64,000 bases of DNA from contig NC_070574.1 in the NCBI RefSeq assembly GCF_026914185.1, positions 2,418,501 to 2,482,500 of the forward strand, in the 5' to 3' direction. This document shows positions 31,873 to 43,240 of this stretch, piece by piece; position 1 is the first letter of the stretch; each line of letters begins with the position of its first letter. Origin of the DNA: Puccinia triticina (taxonomy: Eukaryota; Basidiomycota; Pucciniomycetes; Pucciniales; Pucciniaceae). The position numbers and the translations under genes were made by a program. Below the pieces are notes generated by a model. It was not told the DNA's origin. It was given only the letters and a program-made list of their open reading frames with translations, and did not search any database.

Positions 31873-33125
31873 ACGCCCCTGTATGGGCGTGCACACCCCT
31901 GTATGGGCGTGCACACCCCTGTATGGCCGTGCGAGGGCGTGCGCGCCCCCACATAGGCGTGCACTGTGCCTGCTCGCCGGGAGCCCCTTGGCGGGCAGGT
32001 ACAGATCCCACCTCGCCACGAGCCTCTCAGAGAGCAGGTATACATGCACCTGCCCGCCAAGGGGCTCTCCGTGGATCCTAATTGTGATGCTTCCCTGGCA
32101 GTGGCAGCGGAAAGTCTGGGAGCTAAGCTTTCCAGCGGCTGAGGATTCTTAGGAGTTGGAGGGGGAAGATCTGTAGGTGGATCTGGTGCGGATCCCAATT
32201 GTGATGCTTCCCCGGCGGTGGCAGCGGAAATTCCGGGAGCTAAGTTTGCTGGATTGCTAAGAGGAGATTTGGCCACGTTGGGTTTGGATCAAGTTTTTTT
32301 CGGCGGACGGCCGGGAGGCCAGTGGGTTTTCTCTTTTCTGTTCCCATTGCCGGGTAGGTGGGTGTCTCAGGGGGGGAGGTGTTGGGATTGCTCCGGAGAA
32401 CTCCGTGCAGGTTTGAGTGCAAACTTGACTAAGCCCCCTCCTCGCCGCAGCCCGGGTAGCTTTGGTGTGTCCAAGATGTGTGTGCCAGTTACCTCAACTT
32501 CCTATCAAAACCCTAGGTGCAAAAAGGAAATAAACGGTAAATGGGCAACAAGATTTGAAAGAGTTGTAAAAAACACAACCATGGATGAGCCATTACATAA
32601 CCAGATAACCTTTCATAGCCGAGCAAGCACGCGCCAGAATTTCTCACTGGCATGCTGGAAAGGCATCACTTCCAGCTGCCCAGTGGCATCGCTGGGAAGC
32701 GGGCACACACGCAGTTTAACTGCTTGCAGGAGTCTTGCCCAGAATCACCGCCCGGCAAGCAAATAGGTACATGTACCCACACGCCGGAGATGATTCCTCC
32801 CTGGCAAGTACCTTGATGTTGTACCTGCTTGCCAAGGTACTTAGCAAGCAGGTACAAGATGCTCACCCAAGGGGAAACCTCCTGGACGCACAGAAGAGAA
32901 TCCATTGTTGCCGAGTGGGTACCAGTCGGCTTGCTGAGGCCCTCAGCGATCAGGTACAAGGTACTTGTCCTGGAGGAATCTTCCGGGCAAGCCAAAGAAG
33001 TTCTATCCCCACCGGGTGGGTAAATAGAAAGAACCATGAGGTTGGTTATTCTCATTGACAAGAATGCAAAATGAAACTACCAAGGAGGAGGCTTTTGACT
33101 CTTGCTTGGATTCCGGAATCATCCC
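31873..33125. repeat. Palindromic modules, no gene
   Basis: 31873-31970 has three near copies of CCCCTGTATGGGCGTGCACA. 31970-32070 has an inverted pair around CTTGGCGGGCAGGTA / CACCTGCCCGCCAAG. 32730-33010 repeats GTACCTGCTTGCC / GCAAGCAGGTACAAG. 32080-32250 has two copies of ATTGTGATGCTTCCC..GGTGGCAGCGGAAA-like sequence. The frames here look like shadows; I see no credible gene. Confidence 0.5.
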
Positions 33126-33449
33126 CGGCAACAAGGAAGCAACTACTACGCTAATTACATTAGCGGCGCTAATTCTGTAGCGTAGTAGTTGGCCGCTAAT
33201 GATTTTGGCTGTTAGTTTTAGCTGTAATACAAAGCCGCTAAATCACGCTAACGCTAAATTACAGCTAAATTACAGCTAATTAGCTACCCATTACAGCTAA
33301 ATTAGCTGTAATTTGCAGCTAAAATTACACTTTTTTCTCAAATACCTGTTAGCTTTAAATGTAATAGATTTTAAGCTACAATCTAGCGTAGCGTAGCGGC
33401 CTCAAAAACCGCTAAGTTAGCGCTAATTACGCTAAACGTAATTTAATAG
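33126..33449. mobile_element. Small AT-rich element with GGA(A/T)GCAACTA ends
   Basis: Starts GGAAGCAACTACTACGCTAA and ends with TAGTTGCATCC, an approximate inverted match. Inside, GCTAATTA-type motifs alternate in both orientations. No convincing target duplication. Class uncertain (hAT-like MITE possible). Confidence 0.4.
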
Positions 33450-34335
33450 TTGCATCCTTGCCGGCAAGCGGAAGAAGCTCCAAGGTCTGCACTCGCCCAG
33501 AGGATTCCTCCGGCGCAAACACTTCTGGAGGAGCTCAAGAACATTCATCTCCGCCGAGTACAAAGGCGCACCCGTTCGGAAAGCCTCGCCAGCAACATAG
33601 CAAGAGCTACTCTACGCGAAGCGGCAAGCATAGCAAAAGCGTAGCGATTTGGGTCCCACTTCACTGCGCTTTTAGTAGCGGACTGGGCGCTACGCTTTTT
33701 GCTTTTTTTTTCAAGCAGAAAAGATCCGCAAAAATAGCAAGCTATTTTCAGCGGTGCATAGCGGAATTCCGCTATGCTTATTGCTAAAGTAGCGGAAAAA
33801 ACGCTACTTTAACGATTTTGCTGCGCTACTGTAGCGACATTCCAATATCAATCCCCAGCATCATAATTGATGGAGGATGGATGATTAATTTTAATCTAAG
33901 GCAGTTTCCACAGAAAGGCAGACTGGCCCGCTACAATTTTTCAAGAAAAGTTTCCCCATTTGCTACACTTTTGGCGCTACAAGGCGCTAATAGCGCCAAA
34001 AAGCGCCAATTTCGCCGCTACACTCAAATTTAGCAAAAGCAGAAAGAAATTTGCTGCGCTACGCGCTAATAATTTTTAAAGTAGTGGTACTCGCGCTTCA
34101 CTACCGCTTTAAGTAGCGGCCTTCCGCTTGCGCTATTGCTAATTATCATTTGAAGAAGCGGTACCCCGTTTTGCTACACAAAAGCACCGCTTTTTATAGA
34201 AAAGCATAGCTCTTGCGGTGTTGTCCCCAGCAAGTACATGTATAATTATAGGTACATGTACCCGCTTGCCCGCCTGGAATGATTCCTGGACCATGGCAAG
34301 CAGGTCCTGGGTGCCCACCCAAGAGGAAGCTGCAG
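33450..34335. other. TAGCG-rich repeat DNA and palindromic modules
   Basis: 33600-34200 is dense in GCTACGC, TAGCGG and GCGCTA in both orientations, another degenerate element of the kind at 33126. 34225-34330 returns to the CAAGCAGGT / TACCCGCTTGC module seen at 32730. No gene seen. Confidence 0.4.
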
Positions 34336-34340
34336 ATAAT

Positions 34341-34665
34341 TGTAAGCTCGTGACCGAGCTTCACTGATCTGAGCGTCTTGGGAGGTCTCAACGGGGCACG
34401 GTACAAGGTCAAACCTTGGAGGGAAACACTTCTGGAACCTAACTAGGGATGCATTTCAACTAGTCCAGGGGAAGTGTCAGTACTTCCCTCTATTTACAAT
34501 TTTAAAGATGAAGAAGAGGAAATGCTCACCTAGTCCAGGGGAAGTGTCAGTACTTCCCTGCTGGACTAGGAGGGCGCGGGTCGACGGGGTCTAAGAACTC
34601 GGTTCGAGGTGATTTGGTGACATCCTCGTGACTCCTTTGGTGAGGTCGCGGGGCGTGAGCTCACA
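34341..34665 (-). repeat. 3' LTR of gypsy element
   Basis: On minus it starts TGTGAGCTCACGCCCC and ends CGAGCTTACA. It contains two copies of CTAGTCCAGGGGAAGTGTCA in plus orientation. Identical by eye to 38148-38472. Confidence 0.93.
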
Positions 34666-37600
34666 TCCTCCCCTCCTATAAGACTGGTGGAGGGGCTCAA
34701 CAGGGTGGGTAGTGGACTGGTAGGCGGGAGAGGTGGTTCGTTGTCGGGACTGGCTGAGGTGGTCGTGGGATTCTTTGGCGGGGTTTCAAGCGGTGACGGA
34801 GGTGAAGGTTGGCGTTCGACAAATTCTTTGACTTTTGAGATGTGGAAGACCGGGTGTCGTCGATCGCCCGGTGGCAGCTGTAATTCGATGTTTTGGCCAT
34901 GGTTGGAAACATTAATTATACGGTATGGTCCCTCGAACCGCGGCTTCAGCTTGTCCGTTCCCGGTTGGTGTCTGTCGCGCCAGTCGGCCGAGTTGAGCCA
35001 CGCCTTACATCCTTGTACGAGTGGCTCGCGGTCTTTGCGTCTTTTATTGTGGTGTGTTGCCTGTCTGATACGGCTAACCCACAGGGCGTCTCGGGCGTCG
35101 GCCCAGCTGCTCTCGCGCAATTTCAGCCAGTTGTCTAGAGCGGGGATTGGGTTGTCGTCTGGCGGTAAGGACGGAAAAAGACGTGGTCGTCGTCCGAAGA
35201 CGAGTGCGAATGGGCTCATACCCGTTGCCCCATTCGTCGCGCTGTTTATTGCGAACTCAACCGCAGGTATGGCTTCTAACCACTTGCTGTGTTTTTTGAT
35301 TGTTGTCGAGCGTAGGATTTGTCCGACCGTTTTGTTTGTGCGTTCGCTTCGACCGTCCGCCTGCGGGTGGAAAGATGAGGTCATGTGGAAGTTAATGTTC
35401 ATCCTTGCCATCAGAGCCTTCCAGAACTTGGATGTCCAAGACTTGTCGCGGTCACTAATGATCGAACGCGGGGCACCGAAGGTGGCAGTCCAACCACTGA
35501 AGAACCGGGAGGCTACTTTCTCCGCTGAGTCCGTTTGTAGACAGGGGATGATTTTCGTGAATCCTGACAGGCGGCAGGTGACCGTCAGGATCATATCGTA
35601 ATGGCTGGATTGTTTCAGCGGGCCTACGAAGTCGATGGCGAGGTCGGATAGTGGTTTTCTGGGAATCGGTGGGGTCAGCATTTTTCCTGTCGGTGCTGTA
35701 GTTGGTGCTTTCGTGCGTTGGCATACTTCGCACGAGGAGGTGAACTCTAGTACGTCTTTTGATAGTCGGGGCCAGAAAAAATCGGAGCGTAATTCATCCA
35801 GCGTTTTCTGGTGACCCAAGTGACCAAGGCGGTCGTGGGCTTCTTTGATCAACATTTGTCGTACGTTCCCTATCGAGGGAATTATCAAACGACCTTCCAG
35901 GAAGAGCAGTCCATCCACGTCCACGCAGTCGTCTCGAAGCGGCAGGGCATTGCGTGCATCCACGCAGAACTTGTCGGTGTCATAGCCTTCGATGATTTTG
36001 GCGCGCAGGTCTGCCGAGAGGGCGGTTCCTCCCTCTGTCAATGCTGCTACGCGCGCCACTTCCGCTGACAAAGGTCCTTCCTTGACGTCGGCCTGATCTT
36101 GCCTTGATAGGGCGTCCGCTATAGTGTTATCTTCGCCTTTTATGTAATTGAAGTTTAGGTCAAAGTCCGCCAGAAATTCGGTCCATCGAGCTTGTCGGCG
36201 GCTGAGATTACGTTGTCGGGGAAGGTGTGTTAGCGAGTGATGGTCGGTCATGACGTTGACTTTCATTCCCAGAAGTAGCATTTTCCACTTTTGCAGTGCG
36301 TGTACGACCGCAAGCAATTCTTGCTCATGGACCGGGTAGTTTTGCTCGGCCGATGTCATTTGTCGGGATTCGTAAGCTATAGGCGAGGCCAGTTTCCATT
36401 CGGCGCCTTGGAATAGCGCTGCTCCGAGGCCGGAACCACTTGCGTCCGTGAATAACCAGAGTGGATGTTCTGAGTCGAAATCGACGTTCTTCAGGGCGGG
36501 TAGGTTTGTCATGATGCGTTTGATGTTTTGAAAGGCTTTCTCTTCAGCCTCCCCCCAATTGAAGGACTCTTTGTCGATTTTTGAGCTTGTTAGAGGGGTG
36601 AGCGTGCCGACGTACTTTTCGAGGCCCCAAATGAACTTCTTCATCCATTGGACTGTCCCCAAGAAACGTTTCACACCCTTTGCGGAATGTGGAGACGGCC
36701 ATTTCTGGATAGCTTCGACCTTGTCATTGTCCGGACGGATGCCTTCTTTCGAGATCCAGTGTCCCAAGAATTTGATCCTTCCTCGGAAGAGCTGGGTCTT
36801 CTTGGGGCTACAATACAGGTGCGCCTGCCTGAGGTGTTCGAGGACCGATCGCACATGTTGTTCGTGCTCTTGATGCGAGTTCGAGAAGACTACGATGTCG
36901 TCCAGATAGACAACGCAGACGTTGTTTATAAGATCGCCCAGTGCCTCTTCTAACCGGGCTTGGTGTGTCGCTGGTGCGTTCGTCAGTCCCATTGGCATCA
37001 CGACCCACTCCATTAACCCCCAAGGTGTCTTCACCGCTGTCAGAGGGATGTCCTCCTCTCGCATTCGCGTTTGAAAGAAGGCATTGGTTTGGTCGAGAAT
37101 GGAAAAGATTGTTCCCCCGGCGACCATGCGGACCAGCTCGTCTACATTGGGTAACGGTGAGCGATCACGAACCGTGAAACTGTTAAGCCGTCTATAATCG
37201 CATACCCACCTAGGCAGAGCTGTAGGGTCCTTTTTTGGAATGATCATGCTTGGCGAGGCGTACTGGCTGGTTGAGCGTCGTATTCGTCCGGCTTCGAGGT
37301 GCTGTTTGAGCAATGTCTGCCACGCCGCGAGGTGTTTCTTGGGATACGGGTACTGTTTTTCGTTCACTACTGCGTTTGGGTCAGTCAGAATGATTTTGTG
37401 TCGGGTTCTTGACGCTTCAGACTGGATCTGTGTTGGGAAGAAATTTTCCGGGAATTGTCCCGCCTCTTCCGTTTCGTCCGAGACCGCCGGAATGTCTAGG
37501 GGAAAAAGGTCTTTGAACTCGAGGAGAACCCGGCGTTCTGAAGACTCGCGGTCGGGTTCCTCCACTGCCGCGGTCACGTAGCTATTCTCTGACGTTCGGG

Positions 37601-38108
37601 GCGCGTTTCCATGAATCTTGATACCCGATGGTTCGTGTATCAGTGATGATCCGCGAATAGAAACTATGAGGTCGAAGTGAAATAGGAACGGTGTTCCCAG
37701 GATAGCGTCGTAGGATCCTAACACCGGGCCGATCCGAAATGAGACTGAGCGGAATTCGACCAGGGCGTCCTGGGTCGTTAGATCGCCAACGACGTATTCT
37801 TTCAATAATAGAGGTGTGGAAAGGGGTGTTTTCATTGCTAGGTGGACCCGTGTTGGCGTTGCGAGCGGTAATGAGGGTAGATTCGAGGCGTCTGCGGCCT
37901 CCCGAGAAATTAAATTGATTTCTGATCCCGTGTCAATTAGAATCCGGACGAGGGATTCCCTTAACTTCATCGTTAAGATCACGCGGGCCGGGGGTCGGGA
38001 TTGATTGGATTGCGATGAGATACCAGTGTGTGATGGTGCGAGGACGAGGGGCGAGGGTGCGTGGGCGAGGGGCGAGGGTGCGTTGGCGAGGGGCGAGGGT
38101 GCGGTCAT
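34566..38108 (-). CDS. Gypsy pol polyprotein, intact (PR-RT-RH-IN)
   Basis: 1180 residues in one frame. It starts with three APSPLA(N/H/V) repeats, then the protease ILIDTGSEINLI (D59), reverse transcriptase with YLDD at 401-404, RNase H with FTDASGSGLG (553-562), integrase zinc site (H758-H766-C793-C796) and catalytic D826, D886 and E922 (DFVGP, ISDRDKSW, DGRSERTN). A C-terminal FEGPYRIINV..HPVFHISKVKEF module follows; no clear chromodomain comes after it. The last 33 residues are coded inside the 3' LTR. No gag zinc knuckle precedes the protease. All catalytic residues seen are present, so the protein may be active. Confidence 0.93.
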   Translation of the reverse strand: MTAPSPLANAPSPLAHAPSPLVLAPSHTGISSQSNQSRPPARVILTMKLRESLVRILIDTGSEINLISREAADASNLPSLPLATPTRVHLAMKTPLSTPLLLKEYVVGDLTTQDALVEFRSVSFRIGPVLGSYDAILGTPFLFHFDLIVSIRGSSLIHEPSGIKIHGNAPRTSENSYVTAAVEEPDRESSERRVLLEFKDLFPLDIPAVSDETEEAGQFPENFFPTQIQSEASRTRHKIILTDPNAVVNEKQYPYPKKHLAAWQTLLKQHLEAGRIRRSTSQYASPSMIIPKKDPTALPRWVCDYRRLNSFTVRDRSPLPNVDELVRMVAGGTIFSILDQTNAFFQTRMREEDIPLTAVKTPWGLMEWVVMPMGLTNAPATHQARLEEALGDLINNVCVVYLDDIVVFSNSHQEHEQHVRSVLEHLRQAHLYCSPKKTQLFRGRIKFLGHWISKEGIRPDNDKVEAIQKWPSPHSAKGVKRFLGTVQWMKKFIWGLEKYVGTLTPLTSSKIDKESFNWGEAEEKAFQNIKRIMTNLPALKNVDFDSEHPLWLFTDASGSGLGAALFQGAEWKLASPIAYESRQMTSAEQNYPVHEQELLAVVHALQKWKMLLLGMKVNVMTDHHSLTHLPRQRNLSRRQARWTEFLADFDLNFNYIKGEDNTIADALSRQDQADVKEGPLSAEVARVAALTEGGTALSADLRAKIIEGYDTDKFCVDARNALPLRDDCVDVDGLLFLEGRLIIPSIGNVRQMLIKEAHDRLGHLGHQKTLDELRSDFFWPRLSKDVLEFTSSCEVCQRTKAPTTAPTGKMLTPPIPRKPLSDLAIDFVGPLKQSSHYDMILTVTCRLSGFTKIIPCLQTDSAEKVASRFFSGWTATFGAPRSIISDRDKSWTSKFWKALMARMNINFHMTSSFHPQADGRSERTNKTVGQILRSTTIKKHSKWLEAIPAVEFAINSATNGATGMSPFALVFGRRPRLFPSLPPDDNPIPALDNWLKLRESSWADARDALWVSRIRQATHHNKRRKDREPLVQGCKAWLNSADWRDRHQPGTDKLKPRFEGPYRIINVSNHGQNIELQLPPGDRRHPVFHISKVKEFVERQPSPPSPLETPPKNPTTTSASPDNEPPLPPTSPLPTLLSPSTSLIGGEDVSSRPATSPKESRGCHQITSNRVLRPRRPAPS

Positions 38109-38147
38109 CTTGCGATGCCGTCGAAGTCAGGTTCAAGAAAAAAAAAG

Positions 38148-38472
38148 TGTAAGCTCGTGACCGAGCTTCACTGATCTGAGCGTCTTGGGAGGTCTCAACG
38201 GGGCACGGTACAAGGTCAAACCTTGGAGGGAAACACTTCTGGAACCTAACTAGGGATGCATTTCAACTAGTCCAGGGGAAGTGTCAGTACTTCCCTCTAT
38301 TTACAATTTTAAAGATGAAGAAGAGGAAATGCTCACCTAGTCCAGGGGAAGTGTCAGTACTTCCCTGCTGGACTAGGAGGGCGCGGGTCGACGGGGTCTA
38401 AGAACTCGGTTCGAGGTGATTTGGTGACATCCTCGTGACTCCTTTGGTGAGGTCGCGGGGCGTGAGCTCACA
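38148..38472 (-). repeat. 5' LTR of gypsy element
   Basis: 325 bases, flanked at 38473 by ATAAT. The 40-base leader to the pol ATG at 38108 contains an 8-9-base homopolymer (minus T-run) and no evident gag start. Confidence 0.93.
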
Positions 38473-38477
38473 ATAAT

Positions 38478-38848
38478 ACGTAGTTAATCTAGTATGTACA
38501 TATATCTTCTTTTTTTCAATCCAATAACCATGGGGATGTACCCAAAAGAGAATTGTTGAGGCTGGATTCATCCTCCCCATGGGACACCCTTTTGGAGATG
38601 TCCCTGGACATCTGGCTCTTGCAGGGCAGGAAACATCCGCAGGATGTTACTCTTCATGACAGATACAGATGTATCCCAAAAAAGAATCCACCGGATGGTC
38701 TTCGAGCATCTGCTGGATCTAACCCAATCATCCGCCGGATATCTCAAACCATCCTCAGATGGGAAAAATATTGGTCCAGGTACGCTGGCCAGCGCACTCC
38801 TGCAGCAAGCACCAGGCCTGGCAACGGATGCGCTATGTAGCTGGGGGG
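38478..38848. other. Unassigned, short palindromes
   Basis: Contains several short inverted motifs (CATCCGCAGGATG, CATCCGCCGGATAT, CATGGGG / CCCCATG). No gene was recognised. Confidence 0.35.
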
Positions 38849-38971
38849 TGTTGGATGGAGAGCTCAAGAATCAATAGATTGCACACGGAAGAAAGGAAGA
38901 GAGACTAAGTATCCTATGTACAAATACTCGTGACAGGTGTCGCAGTCAAGATGTACCACAGTGTCACAACA
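38849..38971 (-). repeat. Probable 3' LTR of copia B
   Basis: 123 bases, on minus TGTTGTGACAC to CATCCAACA. The TGTTG / CAACA ends and the G-rich tract just before it support the call; it is short for an LTR. Confidence 0.6.
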
Positions 38972-39107
38972 TCCCCCCCCCTCAAAAAGAAACCTACATA
39001 TATATGGAAAAAGAAAAAAAAAACTATGTAGAGATCCATTGTGTAGTAGCGGAGATTATAGGAGAAAAGAAAGAAAAGAAATTCAAGAGAAAAAAAAGAC
39101 TTAGCCC

Positions 39108-39674
39108 CTAGAAACCTTGGATGATGGCGCCACATTTCAAACGCGCAGATTTGCCCAGCGCTTTGGTGAGGACGTCGGCGATTTGTTCCAATCCCGGAAT
39201 ACATTTGATGGTTGTTTTCTTTTTGTAGAGCGCCTGGTTTGTGACATAGAACTCCCGTTCTATGTGGTGGGTTCTTTTGTTGGACGCATCCTCGCATCCA
39301 ATCTTAACTGCCGATTGGTTATCGCAGAACAATGTTACCGGGAAATGAACGCCAATAATGTCAAACAGGAGGTTCCTGATTCACAGGGTGTGTCTCGTCG
39401 CATGGCCAAGGGCCATGCACTCAGCTCGGCACGTCGAGCTAGCAACCGTGACCAGACGACGCGATACCCACATTATGGGCGCTCCGTAAAGTCAAATAAG
39501 AACGCCGTACGTGGATCTAGAGTTGGCGCCTCCCCAGTTCGCATCGACATAGCATTCCACTGGTGTGCATTGCGACTTGTCCGGGTGAATCTGAAGAGGG
39601 GTTGTCTTGGTCTCAGCTAGGTATCCAAGCAGGTGTTTCAGACCTGTCCAATGGATTGCTGAGGGCTTGCTCAA
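39108..39674 (-). pseudogene. Copia B RNase H
   Basis: Fragments: KPSAIHWTGLKHLLGYLAETK, CYVDANWGGANSRSTYGVLI then TGA then LYGAPIMW; STCRAECMALGHA; a TGA where LWIRNLL is expected; then FCDNQSAV and IEREFYVTNQALYKK, VLTKALGK. These are RNase H and C-terminal copia motifs. The second stop fits TGG to TGA. Not functional. Confidence 0.78.
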
Positions 39675-39749
39675 AAACAGGGCTAGATAATTTACGCTGT
39701 AGGCTATGTCCGGGTGCGTCCCGACTGCAACATAACTAAGACCTCCTAT

Positions 39750-41463
39750 TGTCTATAAGGAGTCTCTGCTGTTGGTACCTTGTCCTTCAGGGTTGGTGTT
39801 TGCGGTGTAGCCTTCAGGGAGCGGTGATGAGTGACGAGTAACGCCGTCCCACTGTTCTTTGAGGATCTTTTCTATCAGGTTTGGTTGTGTCAGCTGGAAA
39901 CCTTCCGCGGCGCGGGAGATTTTGACACCAACCATACTCGTGAGGCCTTCATTCCACTTGATCTCTAGACTGCCTTTCAATTGAGATTTGAGTAGTTTGA
40001 GGGCCGCATCAGATGAACCGGTGTGGTCATTATTCCTGTGTTTGTAGAAGGAAAAATTCAAACTTTTATGTGTACTCACAAAACACCTCAAGATACGGCC
40101 AAATGGAAATCAGAAATGGAATCTAGGACCAAAATAACCCCTAGTCACCCACTGAAACCACTCTCATATCTCTACCGGATCAGAAGATACGCAAATCATC
40201 CCTTTCACGCACCAGTCCAAGCGGGTTCACACACAGACTCAACTCTCGGCTACCATACTTGGCATAATGCATACGGCACATGAATTACCTTTCTTCCTTC
40301 CTTTTATCAGTTCTCACCTCCTATTTTCATTTGCATATGTTTGTTTTCCAGTTGCATATCTTTGATCTTGGAAAATCCCTGTATGAATATATATGATCCT
40401 GTTTGCATATCAAAGGGACGCATTGTAAATAGTCTAGCTAAATTCCCTCAGTTGTACTTTCTCACCAGCCAAATTCCCTCATAGCTGCTCCCCTGGAGCT
40501 AAATTCCCTCATCATTGTCTATATAAGGAGGCCTCTGCCTGCCAGTTGTTCCCGGCCTCATGCCATCGGGGAGTCTATATTCTCTACTCACTTATCACTC
40601 ATATTATCTATCCATATCACAGTTATCAGCTCACATCACCACTCACTTTCTCATACCTTTCACACTTTATTTGAAATTCATATCGCCGCTCAGTCACACA
40701 CCTTTCACCAGTAACCAGTCCCCGGTTCCACTCCTGGTTGAGCTTAGCTCCCTCTCACCCTCATCACCCCTCACTTTCTGAACTTATATACCCCCAGGCC
40801 AAGGACCTAGGTTCAAGCCCCACTCAAGACATCAAGTCACCGTCACCTACTACATACATCAGTAACCCCATCAACCTCGGACATCGACAACAATCCTCTT
40901 ATACATCTCATCTTCGAACATATCCTATCACAAAATAAATTGCCAAGCTTACCTTGGTGGTCTTGTTTTCTGATATACAGAAAGGCAGAGCTTGCTCCTC
41001 ATCCATACCTTTCGCCATTCAGCAAAAGGGTCTCACGACACCTTTTGAGTCTTACACCGGTGACAATTATGTCGTCAATGTGGACCCAGATTATCGACTT
41101 GTTGTCCTTGTTACTCAGTGTATAGACACTCGAGTCGTAATAACTAGAGACATAGCCCAGATCGGCTAGTGTGTTACTGAGATGCTTCCACCAGCATCGT
41201 GCCGCTTGTTTTGTTCCATAAAGCGCTTGCTGTAGAAGGCACGCTTCATTGCCACCCACTTCTAAACCCTCAGGCGCCTGCATCCAAACCTCTTCGTCAA
41301 TAGGGGCATTGAGGTAGGCCGCCACAAAGTCAAAATTGTAGATGGGCCAATTGTGCCTTGCAGCAATGGACAGGAGGACTCTCATCAACGTGAAGGTGGC
41401 AGTCGGTGCGAACGTGTGCGCAAAGTCCGTCCCTTCCCGCTGATTGAAACCTTTTGCGGCGTA
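39750..41463 (-). pseudogene. Copia B reverse transcriptase, split by a solo LTR
   Basis: Minus: YAAKGFNQREG, FAPTATFTLMRVLLSIAA, FDFVAAYLNAPIDEEVWMQ, ALYGTKQAARCWW, and the active-site WVHIDDIIVTG end at 41057. After the solo LTR the frame resumes at 40021 with SSDAALKLLKSQLKGSLEIKW. Before it, a TGA lies between KYKA and YAAKGF, where RYAAKGF is expected (CGA to TGA). A frame break follows NSRDSL near 39753. Confidence 0.82.
40022..41056 (+). mobile_element. Solo LTR, family TGTGGT..TTACA, copy 2
   Basis: 1035 bases from TGTGGTCATTATTCC to TTGAGTCTTACA, flanked by CCGG at 40018-40021 and 41057-41060. Contains TCTATATAAGGAGGCC (TATA-like, near 40519). Related to copies at 31067 and 50240. 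Confidence 0.85.
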
Positions 41464-43240
41464 TCAGGCTTTATATTTGACCGAGCCATCTGGATTCGTC
41501 TTCTTGGCAAACACCCACCTTGCTCCCAGTTTCTGTTGATTGTTAGGCAAGCAACAGACAGTCCAAACTTTCTTTCTCCGTAGGTTTTCCAGCTCATTGT
41601 CAACAGCAGCCTTCCAATTAGCGGCCTCTGAGGATCGCATTGCCGCTTTGAATGTGGACGGGACATTGTCGGATTTGTCAGAACACTTGCGTAAGCATTT
41701 GTCTACCATTTTCTCTTGTTCTTGCACAAGCTTCTCTTGAGAGAAATTGTTGAGTTGAAGGCGTTTAAGGCTTGCTCCGGCGGTGGGTACTGGATCCGGA
41801 GGATTGTCTGGAGGCATGGACGTCACATCTGTTTTCTTAGGGGTGTCCGGTAGAGCGTTCCTGCCAAAGTCAGCCCAGGCTGATGATACGAGTTTCTTTG
41901 ACTTAGGAATCCAAAATGTCCAGCCTTTTGACTTGGGAAGAGGTCCAACAACTAGACCCTGAATAGCGCGGTTGTCCAACTTCTTGCGCTTCTCCAGAGC
42001 TACCAGGATGTACGCGCTAGAACCAAAAACCCTTGTACAATCGAGTTGAGGTTTGTCACCAAAGAAGAATTCATAAGGCATCCGCTCTTTTGTTATGCGG
42101 TTTGGGATGCAATTGGGCGTCCAGGCCGCCCACATGAAAGCGTAGCCCCAGAATTCCTTCCCTAGTTTGCTATTGTAAAGAATGCTGCGTCCCATATCAG
42201 ATACCGTTCTGTTATAGTGCTCAGCTGCCCCATTCTGAAAGTGATGGTAAGGTAGTGAGCACTCCGCTATGAAACCTTTCTCCTGTAGATACTTACCAAA
42301 AGCCTTGGAGTCAAATTCACCCCCATTGTCGGAGCGCAGTATCTTGACTTTGGTGCCGACCTGAGTTTCCCATTGAGTGATGGTTTGCATCAGAAGTTCA
42401 GCTGCCTTGCTCTTTGCCTTGAGAATCTTGACCTCACTATAAGATGTGAAGACATGGCGAATTGTGAGCGCATATTTCCCACCGGACAGAGTCGGGGTGT
42501 CAAAAGGTCCCATGAGATCTACAAATACAACTGAAAGTTTGTCTTTTTGGGTCCTAGCGCTGAGGTTCTGGTTGCTTTGCAGATTTAAAAAACTGGGCAT
42601 TTAATGGACCCAGTAGGCATTTTCTCAGGTAGGCCATATCCTAGTTGTAGTTTCACCAGCCGTCTTATCTTTCTCAGACTGGCGTGGCCAAAGAGGCGGT
42701 GCCAGAAGAGGAGAGTCTTTTCATCAGCGGTCAATTCTTCAGGGTTCCACGTGAATTGACTGTGCTCAACTAGATTGGGTGATTTGAAAAAGGAATTGGT
42801 CTCAATTGCTGTGCATAGATTACTACAAATTTCATGAGAGGGAGTAACAGAAACCTGTGTGGAGGGAGCGCGCAAGGGACAGGGTAGAGGCCAAGTGTTG
42901 CGGTGAGGATTGAAAACACTACGCAAGAGGAGCCGACCGCTGTCGGAGACTAGATCAATTGAATCAAAATTGCCGTTTACTTTGAAGTTAGCTCCGGCGC
43001 TTTTGAAAGCTGCAATGGACGTCAAAGTGGACCGGGCCCGCTCACAGTAGTAATCACTCTTAACTACGATTACTGCCTTGTTTTTCCCGACAAATTGCAA
43101 GGTACCAATGCCTGTGATGTAATAGACAAGCTGAGTCAGTGGCAACTTTGACCGCAATTGATTGACTGAGTGTGGTGAAGTTGTGTAGTGCATACCTATC
43201 ACCGGTTACGTTGTTGGAGGCGCCGGAGTCCATAGCACTT
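41464..43240 (-). pseudogene. Copia B protease end and integrase
   Basis: Around 43240-43200 one minus frame gives AMDSGASNNVTGDRY, the protease active site. It is out of frame with the preceding ORF. Then FWHRLFGHASLRKIRRLVKL (integrase zinc site start) and KCPVF; a shift near 42590 at a T-run leads to NLQSNQNLSARTQKDKL. The catalytic D-D-E region reads VFVDLMGPFD, LRSDNGGEFD and FQNGAAEHYNRT. A hydrophobic-to-charged tail with the RT start (LENLRRKKVWTVC) follows, to the TGA at 41464. Confidence 0.82.

Larger units (their letters stand above)
34341..38472 (-). mobile_element. Ty3/gypsy retrotransposon, young, pol-only
   Basis: 4132 bases. LTRs 34341-34665 and 38148-38472 (325 bases each) look identical on reading. 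ATAAT duplications lie at 34336-34340 and 38473-38477. A polypurine tract AGGAGGGGAGGA (minus, 34677-34666) abuts the 3' LTR. The internal 3482 bases hold one open pol frame and no gag. Identical LTRs imply a very recent insertion. Missing gag means it needs a helper, or gag was deleted before insertion. Confidence 0.93.

Noticed and set aside
31686..32276. 196-codon minus frame and several plus frames near 31.7-32.8 kb
   Set aside because: They run across the solo LTR boundary at 31872 and palindromic repeats, so a single gene is not plausible.
34687..35601. 304-codon plus-strand frame
   Set aside because: It is the antisense shadow of the gypsy pol gene, whose motifs are unmistakable on minus.
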